From: Sipunculus nudus
Lineage: Eukaryota; Annelida; Sipuncula; Golfingiida; Sipunculidae
Assembly (NCBI GenBank): GCA_026874595.1
Contig: CM049308.1
Location: 20,497,867-20,561,866 of the forward strand
DNA length: 64,000 nucleotides
Direction: 5' to 3'
Positions 1 through 10,537 of this stretch are shown piece after piece (position 1 is the stretch's first letter; the number at the start of each line of letters is the position of its first letter). Both the position numbers and the translations under genes were made by a program. The notes beneath the pieces are model-generated. The model was not told the origin of the DNA. It made no database searches and saw only the letters and a list, made by a program, of their open reading frames with translations.

Positions 1-57
1 TTCACTCCGCAGCTCATCTGTCTTGATCAGGCTGTCTGGAGTAACTACCACAAAGAG

Positions 58-62
<5 letters not shown>

Positions 63-115
<53 letters not shown>
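63..115. repeat. (CT)n microsatellite
   Basis: About 26 uninterrupted CT dinucleotides are read directly. The 59 bases before it are GC-richer and open in more than one frame on both strands, so an exon may end at the window edge. Too little is visible to call it. Confidence 0.98.
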
Positions 116-120
<5 letters not shown>

Positions 121-540
121 GTTGACATGCCTGTTCAATAAACAAGACAAATCTTAAAATATCACATTTTTTTAGCAACCAGCAGGATTATAAAGAAGAT
201 GACTCATAATTTCAATGCTAAATTCAATTTTTTGTTGAAACTTGACCAATTTTGAATTAAAAAAAAATTCAGGATTTGAATCCTAACATTCAAATGTGAT
301 AAAATATTTGGATCTAGTGTAAGTGATCATTGACATTTAAGATTAAATAAGATATAAATACTTTGTAGCACTTCATTCATAGCTCTAATATATTAAGTTG
401 CCAGGGCTTTGATATGAATAACACTGTAAATCAGAAATATTGGGCAAATATTTGTGGTATTAATTTTTAGCTCATATTGCTATTTATTTAACTATTGAAA
501 CCTTAATAAGATAAATAAAATTTAATAAAATTCACACATC
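116..540. other. AT-rich non-coding stretch
   Basis: Low-complexity AT-rich sequence with A and T runs. No ORF, splice pair or recognisable repeat unit was seen. Confidence 0.6.
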
Positions 541-1185
541 TTTTGTTTATGAAATGTATCCTTTCATATAACATTTAGGCCCATGTTTGCCTTATTGCAT
601 CATTAAACAGTTTTGTTTATAACACAGTGCAAATGCAATTTATATATACCTAATTGGCTTGTTTAAACATACTTATTAAATTTTGTTTATGTTCATTTAA
701 ATTTTTACAGCAATTTTTCTCAGTTGATATATTAATGTTTATTATTAAACTTTGGCTCAAGTCAGTTATTCTGTAATTTAAAAAAAAAAAAAAAGTTTCA
801 TTTTAGCAGGGCCATTTACTCATAGCTTATCAACTGCTAATATATATATCAAAAACCAAAATTTATTTTGCATTTGGTAATATTTTCCAAAATTCACCTG
901 AGTGATGTGACCCATGGGTCCCTTAATTGTTTGTCTATGAACTGTATCCTTTCATATAACACTTAGGCCTATTTATTCCTTGTTGCATCATTTAATGGTT
1001 TCAAGCCTCAAGTTTCATTTATTAAACAGTGCATATGCAATTTATACCAAATTTTTACAGCATTTTATCTCAGTTGATAAATTAATGTTTATTATTATGC
1101 TTTGCTCATGTCCATATTCTATAATTTATAAGGTTTCATCTTAGCAGGGCCTTTTCCTCTTAGCTTTACAAATGCTAATATATAT
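541..1185. repeat. diverged tandem duplication, two ~260-305 bp copies
   Basis: Copy 1 (about 541-846) and copy 2 (about 927-1185) share the same blocks in the same order: a GTATCCTTTCATATAACA block, a TTGCATCATT block, TTTTTACAGCA, CTCAGTTGAT, and a TTTAGCAGGGCC block ending in GCTAATATAT. Copy 1 carries an extra A15 tract near 779-794. Substitutions and indels are many, so the duplication is old. No coding potential is visible in either copy. Confidence 0.85.
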
Positions 1186-1549
1186 GAAAAAAAAACCCTA
1201 AAGAAATAATTTTCCAAAACTCAGCTGACAGATGTTTATCTTGACTGTTTCTTCCTCTAATGAGGACAGGTGTTGTCGCCTGTATTTTTTTGTTTTGTTT
1301 TTAATGCATTTCTTTTATTTTGAAAATAAAAAAATGTATTGACACGATCAGGTCAATAATTACAGTAACTTTGGTTTCATCTAGCTGCCCTACAGTAATC
1401 ACCATGTTTGTCCTTCCACAAATTTGTTTCTGGATGGTAACTCCAGTTTGGGTTTACATGGATTTTATACTTTACTTACTTATGTAAGAACTTTATTGAA
1501 TCTGAGGTCATGAGGAATAATAACCCCCCCCCCCCTTCGAATAGTACAA

Positions 1550-2260
1550 AAAATGTGATACAAAAGCTCCAGTATCTGAACACTAATGCATTGATCACCA
1601 TGATTCTGTGCATGTATCTTCATCATTGAGTGTTTCAACTGTTTATTTAAAGATGCAGTCATCTGTCAACAGGGCACAAATCGTAACTACTTGAACTAGA
1701 ATCTTTTACTTGGCATCCTGGGAAGTCCATGAAAAGTCTCCTTTGAAACCTGAAACTAGGTCACTGTTGTCCATATCCTATGAGCTATGCCCAGGTCAGA
1801 AGTACCCCCAGAATATTAAAAATTTGATACAAAAGCACCAGTATCTGAAAAACTAATGCATTAATCACCATGATTCTTTGCATGCATTTTGAACATGGAG
1901 TGTTTCATCATTTCCTGCAGACTGGTGGCGCCACTTGTATTTTTTTCTAATTTTAACACATTTTTTCTCTATTTTGACGTCTTTAAATATGTGGTCATCC
2001 GTTAACAGGGCACAAATCGTAACCGTTGGTCCTAGAATCTTCTTACTTGACATCCAGGGAGGTTGATGAAAAACTCTCCTTGCAAACTAGAAATTAGGCC
2101 TCAGTTACATATATTCTCCTTGCTATGGGGCTTATAAGCTCACCCCAGAATAATTGAAAATTTGATACCAAAGCAGGGCACAATTCATAACCATTGGACA
2201 TAGAATCTTCTTACTTGACATTCTGAGGGTTTCTCAAAAGTTCTCCTGAGAAAGCCGTGG
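1550..2260. repeat. diverged dispersed/tandem repeat, ~2.5 units
   Basis: Related blocks recur: GATACAAAAGC followed by CAGTATCTGA and ACTAATGCATT occurs near 1558 and 1829, and CAGGGCACAA followed by a TAGAATCTT block occurs near 1670, 2006 and 2173. A palindromic GGTGGCGCCAC core lies near 1925. The reverse complement of the CAGGGCACAAATCGTAAC block appears at about 17163-17182, so the family is dispersed on both strands of this window. A C12 tract lies just upstream at 1524-1535. Confidence 0.8.
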
Positions 2261-3015
2261 CTCAGCTATGCACAGAGTTCAACGCACTATGTTTTTGTTG
2301 ACACCTTAGATCGCGCCCAGTCCACTGTTTTTAGGCAAATGGTTTCAGGGCAGGGGGAACATGTAATACAATTATTTTAAAGGGAGGAAGCTATTTTTCA
2401 TGTAAATTCAAAGCATAGGTGATTGGGCACCCTTAACACCGAACGAAACCATTTTAATAGTCATAATTCACAATCATGAGGCAGACACACATTAATACAT
2501 AAAAACACATGAATCTCACAGAAAAATAGTTATAACTACATTAAAGCACTGTCACAGATATTATATTCAAGCACTTGCAAGGATCTAGAACTTACAGAAT
2601 TGTTATAAATTTACTTTAAAATATTTTAATACATAAGAGCATCACTTTTCACTAAAGACCTAAAGAATCATGATAGCACTCCCTTTAATAAATAAGTATG
2701 TATCTTGAGCATATAATTATTCAGCTGATAAACATTGGCTCGTAAAAAATCAATACTATATGAAATTGATAAGCTAAGTACATTTGTAAAGTGTAAACCT
2801 AAAATTATTATACAGTAAAACATTATGTACTATATTCTAGCACTTTTGAAATCAGGGATATAGGAAGAAAACTTCTAAAATTGCGATAAATATAGTTTAA
2901 AAGAAATAAAGAACAACATTATTGTTTGAATTAACACAGCACTTTGCATTGACTATTATTATAAATTCATTTATACAGTGTCAGCTTACACACATAATCA
3001 GTTAATATCATTGAG
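2261..3015. other. AT-rich non-coding stretch
   Basis: No exon-like reading frame, splice pair or repeat unit was recognised. Base composition is strongly AT-rich, with scattered TACA and ATAA motifs. Confidence 0.55.
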
Positions 3016-3109
3016 ACAACTCATAATTAGAATATATTTGTTGCATCATTGCAAAGTACTAACAACTCATAATTAGAATATATTTGTTGCATCATTGCAA
3101 AGTACTAAC
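3016..3109. repeat. perfect 46-bp tandem duplication
   Basis: Two adjacent 46-bp copies (period 46, from 3017 and 3063) are identical at every base. The identity stops abruptly at both ends, which indicates a very recent duplication in otherwise ageing AT-rich DNA. Confidence 0.95.
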
Positions 3110-3287
3110 TTAAACATTAACTACCTCGCTTTCATTCTCATAATTCAGACACAAACATACAAAAATACAACTATAAAACCATTTAGTTTTACTTTTAATA
3201 CTTCATCTGATGCCATATCAACATAAACTCCCTATAATCTATTATTGTCCTGCCTGTATCATAATCTCCTCCTTCTTACCTAAGAAA

Positions 3288-3491
3288 CAGGGGCGGATCC
3301 AGGATTTAGGAAAAGGAGGGGTCCAACACAAGAGGACAAATGACAAAAGCTAAAAAAAAGGTCCCCAGGTTCGGAAAAGGGGGGTCCAGGCCGCAAAAAT
3401 AGGTCAGAAACCCTTAAAAAAAGGTTGCGATGGCTGAAAAAGGGAGGGGGGGTCCGGGCCCCCCTGGACCCTCCCCATTGATCCGCTTCTG
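3288..3491. mobile_element. hAT-like MITE with GGCGGATC terminal inverted repeats
   Basis: A 204-bp GC-rich block starts with CAGGGGCGGATCC and ends with GATCCGCTTCTG, the inverted partner of the start with two mismatches. The interior is a series of GGGGTCC-type segments with A runs between them and has no coding capacity. The CAGGGGCGGATCC terminus resembles short non-autonomous hAT-type elements common in invertebrate genomes. That is recalled family knowledge, not a database match. A clear 8-bp target-site duplication is not visible, so the superfamily call is tentative. Confidence 0.65.
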
Positions 3492-4675
3492 GGAAATAAA
3501 GCTGACTGAGGACATTATAGATCCAAATTAAGTCTCTATACCAAACATACCTAAATAATTTAGGTCTCATTGTAGTCTACCTATACCATGCATATTGGGT
3601 TGACATTGATTTAAAAATGCAACCACGTGTCGTAAACATGATCCAAGTCATTTCAAGCATTGTGCACAATATTTCCTCTTTCCTAAAGTTGTCACTGTTT
3701 GGCATGATTTGTGGGACCAGTTTGTGCAATCATAATTGTCCCATGTAGTCATGTTTTTCTACACTATCTAGATACCCACACTGTTTCTTTTAGGAACACA
3801 TTCCATTTTCCCTTGCTCTAAACAATAAACTCAGTGACTCCTGAGCATGTCTTGATCAAAAATATTTTCCCCCATTTGTATTCCGTAAAACTTTATGAAG
3901 CAAAATTGACAAGCTTTTCTCCCCGTCCCTTTCAACCCCCCACCCCAAACCAAAAAAGTAGTTCGGCAGTGATTAATGGCTCCCCACTGGGATCATTATC
4001 ACTCTGCTGATCATGTCTGTATCAACTGATTACCTCAATGATGGCCTATTAAGTACCAGTAGGGTGGGAGGACCCCGGAATTTTGTCCAAGATTTTTAAT
4101 GGGGATGTAGCGTCATGCTGAAATCAGGTCACTGTGAAGAGTTGCGGAGCATGTTTGAGCACCCAGAAATAATGCAAATTACACACAAATTGCCAGATTC
4201 CTCATAAATGGCTGGATGGATTTTCATCAAATTTGGTGTGCTAATGAGTCTTGATGAACTTATGCTAATATGCATGAATGATGATACCACCTGTATTATC
4301 TTAATTTGTTGCCTGTGCATGGACATATTGTCAGCATGTCACCATTCTGAGTGTAATGAACCATGAGCGTCATTTGTTTTGTAAAAAAACACAAACGGAA
4401 AAAGCAATTTGAAGTTTCAGCGTATATTATATAGTACTTAATGGTTAATCAATGGGTTTTAACCTCGGACATTCTTTTTTTCAGACCTGGGTAGAGATTG
4501 ACCATATCAATATTTTTTAAATTATCATTTTGCCCATTTCACACTTATTGTACAGAATAGTATTAACTCATTTATTGAAATTACTAATCCATTAATTACA
4601 AGTTGAGATCCATGCGTTTAAATTTCTGTTACAAATTTTCATTCACTCAACCTGTGGAATTTGTATGTATTGCAG
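3492..4675. other. non-coding; probable intron or upstream flank
   Basis: No further exon was identified. A pyrimidine-rich segment near 3920-3950 and a GGGTGGGAGGACCCC block near 4060 are the only composition changes. The stretch runs into the 3' splice site used by the exon at 4676. Confidence 0.5.
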
Positions 4676-4870
4676 GGCACTATTTGAATTTATTGGATCA
4701 CCACATGGGTGATAAGGTCACTATGGCCTTTTTAGCTTATTTTACAGAATTTGTAGAGTTCCTCAAGACAACCAGTACGAAAAATATTGTAGCCAGTACC
4801 AATATATCAGTCAGCTGGAATCATGCCTGGGTGACTTCTTTCAATGTAGAAACACCTATAGTTGTTCGCT
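4676..4870 (+). CDS. candidate internal exon of an unidentified protein
   Basis: A 3' splice site (TTGTATGTATTGCAG) ends at 4675. The frame that follows (two bases, then CAC TAT TTG) stays open for more than 90 codons. The best 5' splice site with a compatible phase is CGCT/GTATGT at 4871, giving a 195-nt exon that enters and leaves in phase 1. Joining it to the terminal exon at 5167 would complete a Cys codon. The peptide is mixed hydrophobic and polar, with a FLAYFTEFVEFLKTT stretch and a SWNHAWVTSF stretch. I do not recognise the family. A second pyrimidine-rich acceptor (TTTTACAG at 4759-4766) lies inside, so the exon start could differ. The -1 T of the donor is weak, and the whole call rests on frame and splice signals. 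Confidence 0.35.
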
Positions 4871-5098
4871 GTATGTTGTTATGCATGAATAAAGGGGAAG
4901 GGGGTCCTGTAAGACAGTTTGCAGGAATGCTATGTTTTCCTGTCATTAACTAAGTATTGGACTATAAATATATATTAATAAATATATATAAAAATAGGAT
5001 TTGTATTGTTCCCAATACTTGAAGAGTACGAGCAACTTTAACAATGCTCTTATGAAATTACTGAATACAAAATAGATGAAGTCGATTTAAAGTAATTG

Positions 5099-5101
<3 letters not shown>

Positions 5102-5139
<38 letters not shown>
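5102..5139. repeat. (AT)n microsatellite
   Basis: About 19 AT dinucleotides lie 28 bp upstream of the terminal exon at 5167, inside the presumed last intron. Confidence 0.97.
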
Positions 5140-5141
<2 letters not shown>

Positions 5142-5166
5142 CAATTAACTTACTTTTCTTTTACAG

Positions 5167-5240
5167 GCCATGTAAAACCTGATAGAAGAAAGGCTGAGAG
5201 GGACCAAGAGTGGTATCACACAGAAATACTTGAAGTCTGA
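5167..5240 (+). CDS. terminal coding exon, unidentified protein
   Basis: A very strong 3' splice site (ACTTACTTTTCTTTTACAG) ends at 5166. After two bases completing a split codon, the frame reads 23 residues beginning HVKPDRRKAERDQEW and ending EILEV, then TGA. The peptide is charged and non-repetitive, and the other two frames stop within a few codons. That pattern is what a real last exon looks like. A polyadenylation signal lies at 5580-5585, implying a 3' UTR of about 350 nt. The upstream exon is probably 4676-4870, and phases agree. The protein family is not recognised. An alternative last exon in the same phase may lie at 10538. Confidence 0.5.
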
Positions 5241-5579
5241 GAGTACTACAAGTACTCTGACTCTGTTGTAAAATAAGTAAATAATTTTAATGTCTTTTAG
5301 TATTTTGTTGAATACATGAAGAGAACGTTTGGTTGGTACCTTTCTGTTGGTAAATGGATTTGACAAATGGATGATCTCCTATTTTTTGCCGCAAAACTAT
5401 AGATATGACTGGAAACCACTGTCATGGTCAGATTAATGATTAAAGCTATGCACATGCACTCATCAATTTTAACACTTCATTGAAAATGTCTTCCACAGAC
5501 TGAAATGGAAAATACACCTGCGGTCTAATCAGAAGCTGAAGTATTGCCAGTTATATGAAAGCCTACTCTGTGCTGTATA

Positions 5580-5585
5580 AATAAA
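5580..5585 (+). terminator. polyadenylation signal AATAAA
   Basis: An AATAAA hexamer lies 340 bp after the TGA of the exon at 5167 and is followed by T-rich and GT-containing sequence. Position and spacing suit the 3' end of that transcript. AT-rich DNA makes chance hexamers common, so this is supportive only. Confidence 0.45.
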
Positions 5586-5605
5586 GTACAATGTACTTTC
5601 TTTTA

Positions 5606-5869
5606 AAATGTATTAATGTATGTGGATTAATCATGCCGGTTCACACGGTCGGTGACAGATCATAAGAATTGTCAACATGTTGATAACTTGTTGAATCATC
5701 AAGATATTGGTTAAAATACTCGAAACTGTTTAACAGAATTAATATTAACTTGATATAGACAATTTTTCAATGGACTTACTCCGAGTGAACAAATATTAGG
5801 ATATATCGAGTATACAGGCATTGAGCACTTTCCACTTTTCTGGTATTTTTGTACCTTAGCAATCCTTTT
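5606..5869. other. non-coding flank of satellite array
   Basis: Unique-looking AT-rich sequence lies between the putative polyadenylation site and the first recognisable, very degenerate satellite monomer. No gene was seen. Confidence 0.5.
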
Positions 5870-6716
5870 TTTGATGTTTTAAGAATATCGTTAATATGTT
5901 ATCATTATACTTAGAAGCAAACATTGATGGGATGTATTCCCAACGTAACTGCAACAACATTGTGAAACGTTGTAGATTCATGAGAAAATAATCGACAAAG
6001 ATGTTATCTTACGTTAAATATACCGTAGATAAAACCACATTTATGTGACCAAAAAAGTTAACAAAAATGTTGCTAACACTTTATTAAACTAAGAGCAAAT
6101 ATGTATGAGACATTCCCAGCGTATCTACAAAGATAAAGTGAAACTTTTCATACAAGAAATAAAAACTATGAAGAACGTTAGGGTTTACGATCAAAGTCCG
6201 TACATAAAACCATACATTAGTATGTGCTAAGAACGTTCTAACAGAAACGTTTCTAACATGTTGCCATTATACCTAAGAACAAACGTCGGTGAGACGTATT
6301 CCAAACATAACTACAATGATTTAATGAAACCTTGCAGGCACGTAATAAAAACGATGACAAAGGACGTTTGGTTTTACATTCAAAGTCCGTACAAAAAAAA
6401 CCATACATTTGTATGTGCTAAAAACGTTTTAACAGAAACGTTGCTTACATGTTATCATTATAACTAAGAGCAAACGTTTGTTTGACGTATTCCAAACATT
6501 ACTGCAACGATTATATGAAACATTGCGGACACGTTATAAAAACGCAACAAAGAACGTTTGGCTTCGCGTTCAAAATCCGTACATAAAACCATACATTTTT
6601 GCGTGCACAGAACGTTTTAACAGAAATGTTGCTTACACTTTAGCATTATACTAGTAGCAAACGTTTATTAGACGTATTCTTTACATTACTACAACTACTT
6701 GATGAACGTCCCAAAC
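5870..6716. repeat. satellite array, left (diverged) part
   Basis: Four to five degenerate monomers contain the same landmarks as the right-hand array: an ACGTTTG block, AGTCCGTACATAAAACC, ACATT, TGTGC, AACGTTTTAACAG, TTGC, ACATGTTA and CATTATAC. Anchors at about 6001, 6175, 6364 and 6554 give periods of 174-190 bp. Monomers here are much more diverged from each other than those right of the retrotransposon, and the most distal one is barely recognisable, as expected of array edges. Confidence 0.85.
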
Positions 6717-6723
6717 ACGTAAT
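6717..6723. repeat. target-site duplication, left copy (ACGTAAT)
   Basis: ACGTAAT here and again at 8757-8763 flank the retrotransposon. Joining the satellite at this heptamer restores the monomer sequence CACGTAATAAAAAC found in intact monomers, so the duplication marks the insertion point exactly. Confidence 0.85.
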
Positions 6724-8756
6724 TGGTTTAAACAATATTTTTTATTGCAAAACAAAGCAATGAGGATTGGAAAACAGGGCACAGCCCTATATCAATTCCT
6801 CTCCTCCATCAATATGTTATTAAATAATCCTCTGTATGAAACACATTTACATTGTTACATTATGCTGTTGATACATGGATTACGTAATATGGCATACAAC
6901 TGACATAAATATGTTAATCTATATTTACACCTGAGCAATACAAGCAAAGACTAAACAAGATAAAATAAATTATTTACAATTGGAGAACAATACCTTATAT
7001 AATTTATATAATTTACTAACCTCTAATATTTCCCAAATTCAAATTTACTTAAAACGTTTAGTTGCCACTATAAACCGCTGTATATTATCAAAAAGTTCAC
7101 AATTCTCTGTTACAGACAGATTATTGCTTCCATGTAGTAAGATATATTCACTTCTGTACTGCATTGATACCTTCGTAAAGAGTTCTTCTCTCATATTCAC
7201 ATAAAGGGGGCAATACAAAAAATAGTGCTCAGGGGTCTCTACCGCGAGACCACAAGAGCAAAGCGGATTTTCTAAACAATGGTTTTTAAATAAATGCCCA
7301 TTCAGGGAGCTGTGACCAAGACGCATTCTTGTATGATGTATTTGTGCCTGTCGGTTACCCATGTACTGACTGTAATATTTGGGGGGCTTCTGCAAATTTC
7401 TTTCTAAATTTTTCCTGAAAATTGAGACGGATGGGCTGTTTCTTGTAATTGGATCTAACGTATTCCACAAACAAGTCGTTGATAAAAGGAAGCTGTTTTG
7501 CCGTAAAGACGTACGAGCTGCTGGCGGACGCAGATTATACTTGTTACGCAATTCATATCCATTGCTTCCAACCTCATCAGGTAATAAGTCGCACATATAT
7601 GGTGGTGCCAACCCATTTACCATTTTATAGAACAAAATAAGCTTTTTAATACTCCGTCTCTCACTTAGTAGTTGCCATCCTGTTTCTTTGTAAATTAAAT
7701 TGTGACTGGTGCCCTTTATTGCACCAGTCACTATTCTCGCGGCACTCAGTTGAACTGATTCAATTTGACGTACTAGAGCCTCATTGCACCCATCCCACAG
7801 TTCACAAGCATATTCTAAGACAGGCCTAATAAAAGAGAGATACAAAATTTCCAAAGCATTCCTATCTAGTCTATACATAAGTGATCTCATGACATCTATT
7901 CGCCTACTGGCTTTTTCGCAAATATAATTTATGTGATCTTTCCACGTGCAACGTTCGTTCAAAATAACACCCAAATGTTTGTGATTCGACACCGATAGAA
8001 GCGGCTGTCCTAGCATTGATACAGGCGGTATTGTTACAGTTCTCCTGGTGAAAGTTAACATTTCTGTTTTTCGAGGATTAAATGTGACGAACCATTTCTC
8101 AGCCCATTTCTCAATAGATAACAAATCATTGGTTAGGCTCTTAGACATACTTTCCATGTTTCTCCCTACATTAAATATTGAAGCGTCATCCGCATACAGT
8201 CGGATGTTGGTGTTTACACATTCTACCATATCATTGAAATATACTAAGAACAGCAGCGGGCCCAGTATTGAGCCCTGTGGGACGCCAGCTGGAACATGCA
8301 TGCAGGATGAGGAATGACCATTTATCACTACTCTTTGCATTCTGTTATACAAATAATCAGAAAACCATTTAAGTAAATTACCTTGAACACCCATTTTACT
8401 TAGTTTAAATATAAGGCCCTCGTGCCATACCCTGTCGAATGCATTTGATGCGTCCAAAGATATAAATATAGTTTCATTTTCCGAATCAACGGCTCTGGTT
8501 ATAATGTCATAAATCTCACATAGTTGATAAGTACAAGAATCGCCCGGCCTGTATGCTGACTGGACTGATGTTAATCTGTTATTCCTTTGCATAAAGTTGA
8601 ACACATACTTAAACACACATCGCTCAAATACTTTGCTTACACAATTAATTAATGAAACTGGTCTATAGTTACTCATATCCTGTTTACAACCCTTTTTATA
8701 AAGTGGTATAACATTGGAAAGTTTCCATTTACTTGGAAAGTTTGCGCTTTGGAGAG
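6724..8756 (-). mobile_element. 5'-truncated non-LTR retrotransposon inserted in satellite
   Basis: A 2,033-bp insertion lies on the minus strand. Its 5' end at 8756 cuts directly into the reverse transcriptase ORF, which is typical 5' truncation during target-primed reverse transcription. Its 3' end carries a 321-bp untranslated region with an AATAAA signal near the terminus (reverse complement of bases around 6738) and no long poly(A) tail. A 7-bp duplication flanks it. The truncated ORF has no stop or frameshift over 569 codons, so the copy is young relative to the surrounding repeats but cannot be autonomous, because the endonuclease and any ORF1 are missing. Confidence 0.9.
7045..8754 (-). 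CDS. non-LTR reverse transcriptase (5'-truncated ORF2)
   Basis: Copies element RNA into the genome by target-primed reverse transcription. The open frame enters from the truncated 5' end. Upstream of the first Met (8676) it already reads reverse-transcriptase sequence (FPSKWKLSNVIPLYKKG), so no authentic start is present. Numbering from that Met: the NYRPVSLI motif at 3-10; the first catalytic Asp in SLDASNAFD near 75; GVPQGS at 131-136; the YADD catalytic pair at 161-164; then thumb and connection regions; and a C-terminal CCHC-type cluster (Cys473, Cys475, His484, Cys489) typical of Jockey/R1/CR1-like ORF2 proteins. All catalytic residues expected in the retained part are present. The apurinic endonuclease domain expected upstream is absent. 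Clade assignment beyond non-LTR with C-terminal zinc cluster is uncertain. Confidence 0.95.
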   Translation of the reverse strand, partial: LQSANFPSKWKLSNVIPLYKKGCKQDMSNYRPVSLINCVSKVFERCVFKYVFNFMQRNNRLTSVQSAYRPGDSCTYQLCEIYDIITRAVDSENETIFISLDASNAFDRVWHEGLIFKLSKMGVQGNLLKWFSDYLYNRMQRVVINGHSSSCMHVPAGVPQGSILGPLLFLVYFNDMVECVNTNIRLYADDASIFNVGRNMESMSKSLTNDLLSIEKWAEKWFVTFNPRKTEMLTFTRRTVTIPPVSMLGQPLLSVSNHKHLGVILNERCTWKDHINYICEKASRRIDVMRSLMYRLDRNALEILYLSFIRPVLEYACELWDGCNEALVRQIESVQLSAARIVTGAIKGTSHNLIYKETGWQLLSERRSIKKLILFYKMVNGLAPPYMCDLLPDEVGSNGYELRNKYNLRPPAARTSLRQNSFLLSTTCLWNTLDPITRNSPSVSIFRKNLERNLQKPPKYYSQYMGNRQAQIHHTRMRLGHSSLNGHLFKNHCLENPLCSCGLAVETPEHYFLYCPLYVNMREELFTKVSMQYRSEYILLHGSNNLSVTENCELFDNIQRFIVATKRFK

Positions 8757-8763
8757 ACGTAAT
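8757..8763. repeat. target-site duplication, right copy (ACGTAAT)
   Basis: Second copy of the 7-bp duplication. Satellite sequence resumes in register immediately after it. Confidence 0.85.
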
Positions 8764-10385
8764 AAAAACAATGACAACGAACGTTTGATTTTACGTTCAC
8801 AGTCCGTAAATAAAACCATACATTTTTGCGTGCACAAAACGTTTTAACGGAAATGTTGCTTACACGTTAGCATTATACTAATAGCAAACGTTTATGAGGC
8901 GTATTCTTAACATAAATACAACGACTTGATGACCGTTGCAAAAACGTAATGAAAACGACAACGAACGTTTGATTTTACGTTCAAAGTCCGTACACAAAAC
9001 CATACATTTTTGCGTGCACAGAACGTTTTAACAGAAATGTTGCTTACACGTTAGCATTATACTAATAGGAAACGTTTATGAGACGTTTTCCTAACATTAC
9101 TACAACGACTTGATGACCGTTGCAAACACGTAATAAAAACAACGACAACGAACGTTTGATTTTACGTTCACAGTCCGTACATAAAACCATACATTTTTGC
9201 GTGCACAGAACGTTTTAACAGAAATGTTGCTTACACAGCATTATACTAATAGCAAACGTGTATAAGGCGTATTCTTAACATAATTACAACGACTTGATGA
9301 CCGTTGCAAACAGTACTGAAAACAACGACAACGAACGTTTGATTTTATGTTCAAAGTCCGTACACAAAACCATACATTTTTGCGTGCACAGAACGTTTTA
9401 ACAGGATTGTTGATTACACGTTAGCATTATACTAATAGCGAACGTTTATCAGACGTTATCCTAACGTTACTACAACGACTTGATGACCGTTGCAAACACG
9501 TTATAAAAACCACGACAACGAACGTTTGATTTTACGTTCACAGACCGTACATAAAACCATACATTTTTGCGTGCACCGAACGTTTACTAGAAATGTTGCT
9601 TACACGTTAGCATTGTACTAGGAGCAAACGTTTATGAGACGTTTTCCTAACATTACTACAACGACTTGATGGCCGTTGCAAACACGTAATAAAAACAACG
9701 ACAACGAACGTTTGATTTTACGTTCACAGTCCGTACATAAAACCATACATTTTTGCGTGCACAGAACGTTTTAACAGAAATGTTGCTTACACAGCATTAT
9801 ACTAATAGCAAACGTGTATAAGGCGTATTCTTAACATAATTACAACGACTTGATGACCGTTGCAAACACGTACTGAAAACAACGACAACGAACGTTTGAT
9901 TTTATGTTCAAAGTCCGTACACAAAACCATACATTTTTGCGTGCACAGAACGTTTTAACAGAAATGTTGCTTACACGTTAGCATTATACTAATAGCGAAC
10001 GTTTATCGGACGTTTTCGTAACATTACTACAACGACTTGATGACCGTTGCAAACACGTTAGAAAAACTACGACAACGAACGTTTGATTTTACGTTCACAG
10101 ACCGTACATAAAACCATACATTTTTGCGTGCACAGAACGTTTTAACAGAAATGTTGCTTACACGTTAGCATTGTACTAGGAGCAAACGTTAATTAGACGT
10201 ATTCTTAACATAACTACAACGACTTGATAAAACGTTTCAAACACGTAATAAAAACAACGGCAACGTACGTCTGATTTTACGTTCACAGTCCGTACATAAA
10301 ACCATACATTTTTGCGTGCACAGAACGTTTCAAAATAATGTTATCCGAACCTAACTAAAATGTTGTGAGGACGTTTTTAGAACGC
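8764..10385. repeat. ~186-bp satellite array with trimeric higher-order repeat
   Basis: Nine anchors of the ACGTTTGATT block fall at 8781, 8965, 9152, 9335, 9522, 9708, 9892, 10079 and 10267, giving monomer lengths of 183-188 bp. Monomers starting at 9152, 9335 and 9522 match those at 9708, 9892 and 10079 respectively far better than they match their neighbours. Diagnostic variants include a deleted ACACAGCATT and AAACGTGTATAAGG in the first type, TTTATGTTC with TAGCGAACG in the second, and AGACCGTAC with GTACTAGGAGC in the third. This makes a three-monomer unit of 556-557 bp in two copies. The array decays after about 10340. Confidence 0.93.
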
Positions 10386-10537
10386 ATTATTGTTTGCAGG
10401 GACACTGTTATATATGTCAGTTCAGTTACTGTGCTCCGCTTTTTTATGTTTCTTTGTTTATTATTTTACCTGGAAGGACACCAATGTATCTTAATTATGT
10501 TAAATCATCTACAGTTTGACTTCTTTTCTTTTCACAG

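Noticed and set aside
1-60. Possible exon end at the left window edge
   Set aside because: Open in frames on both strands, but only 59 bases are visible and no clear splice site is present before the (CT)n.
6980-8317. Several + strand ORFs across the retrotransposon
   Set aside because: They are antisense shadows of the reverse transcriptase frame.
8764-10385. CRISPR-like regular repeats
   Set aside because: There are no short conserved repeats with unique spacers. The whole 186-bp unit is repeated, as in a eukaryotic satellite.
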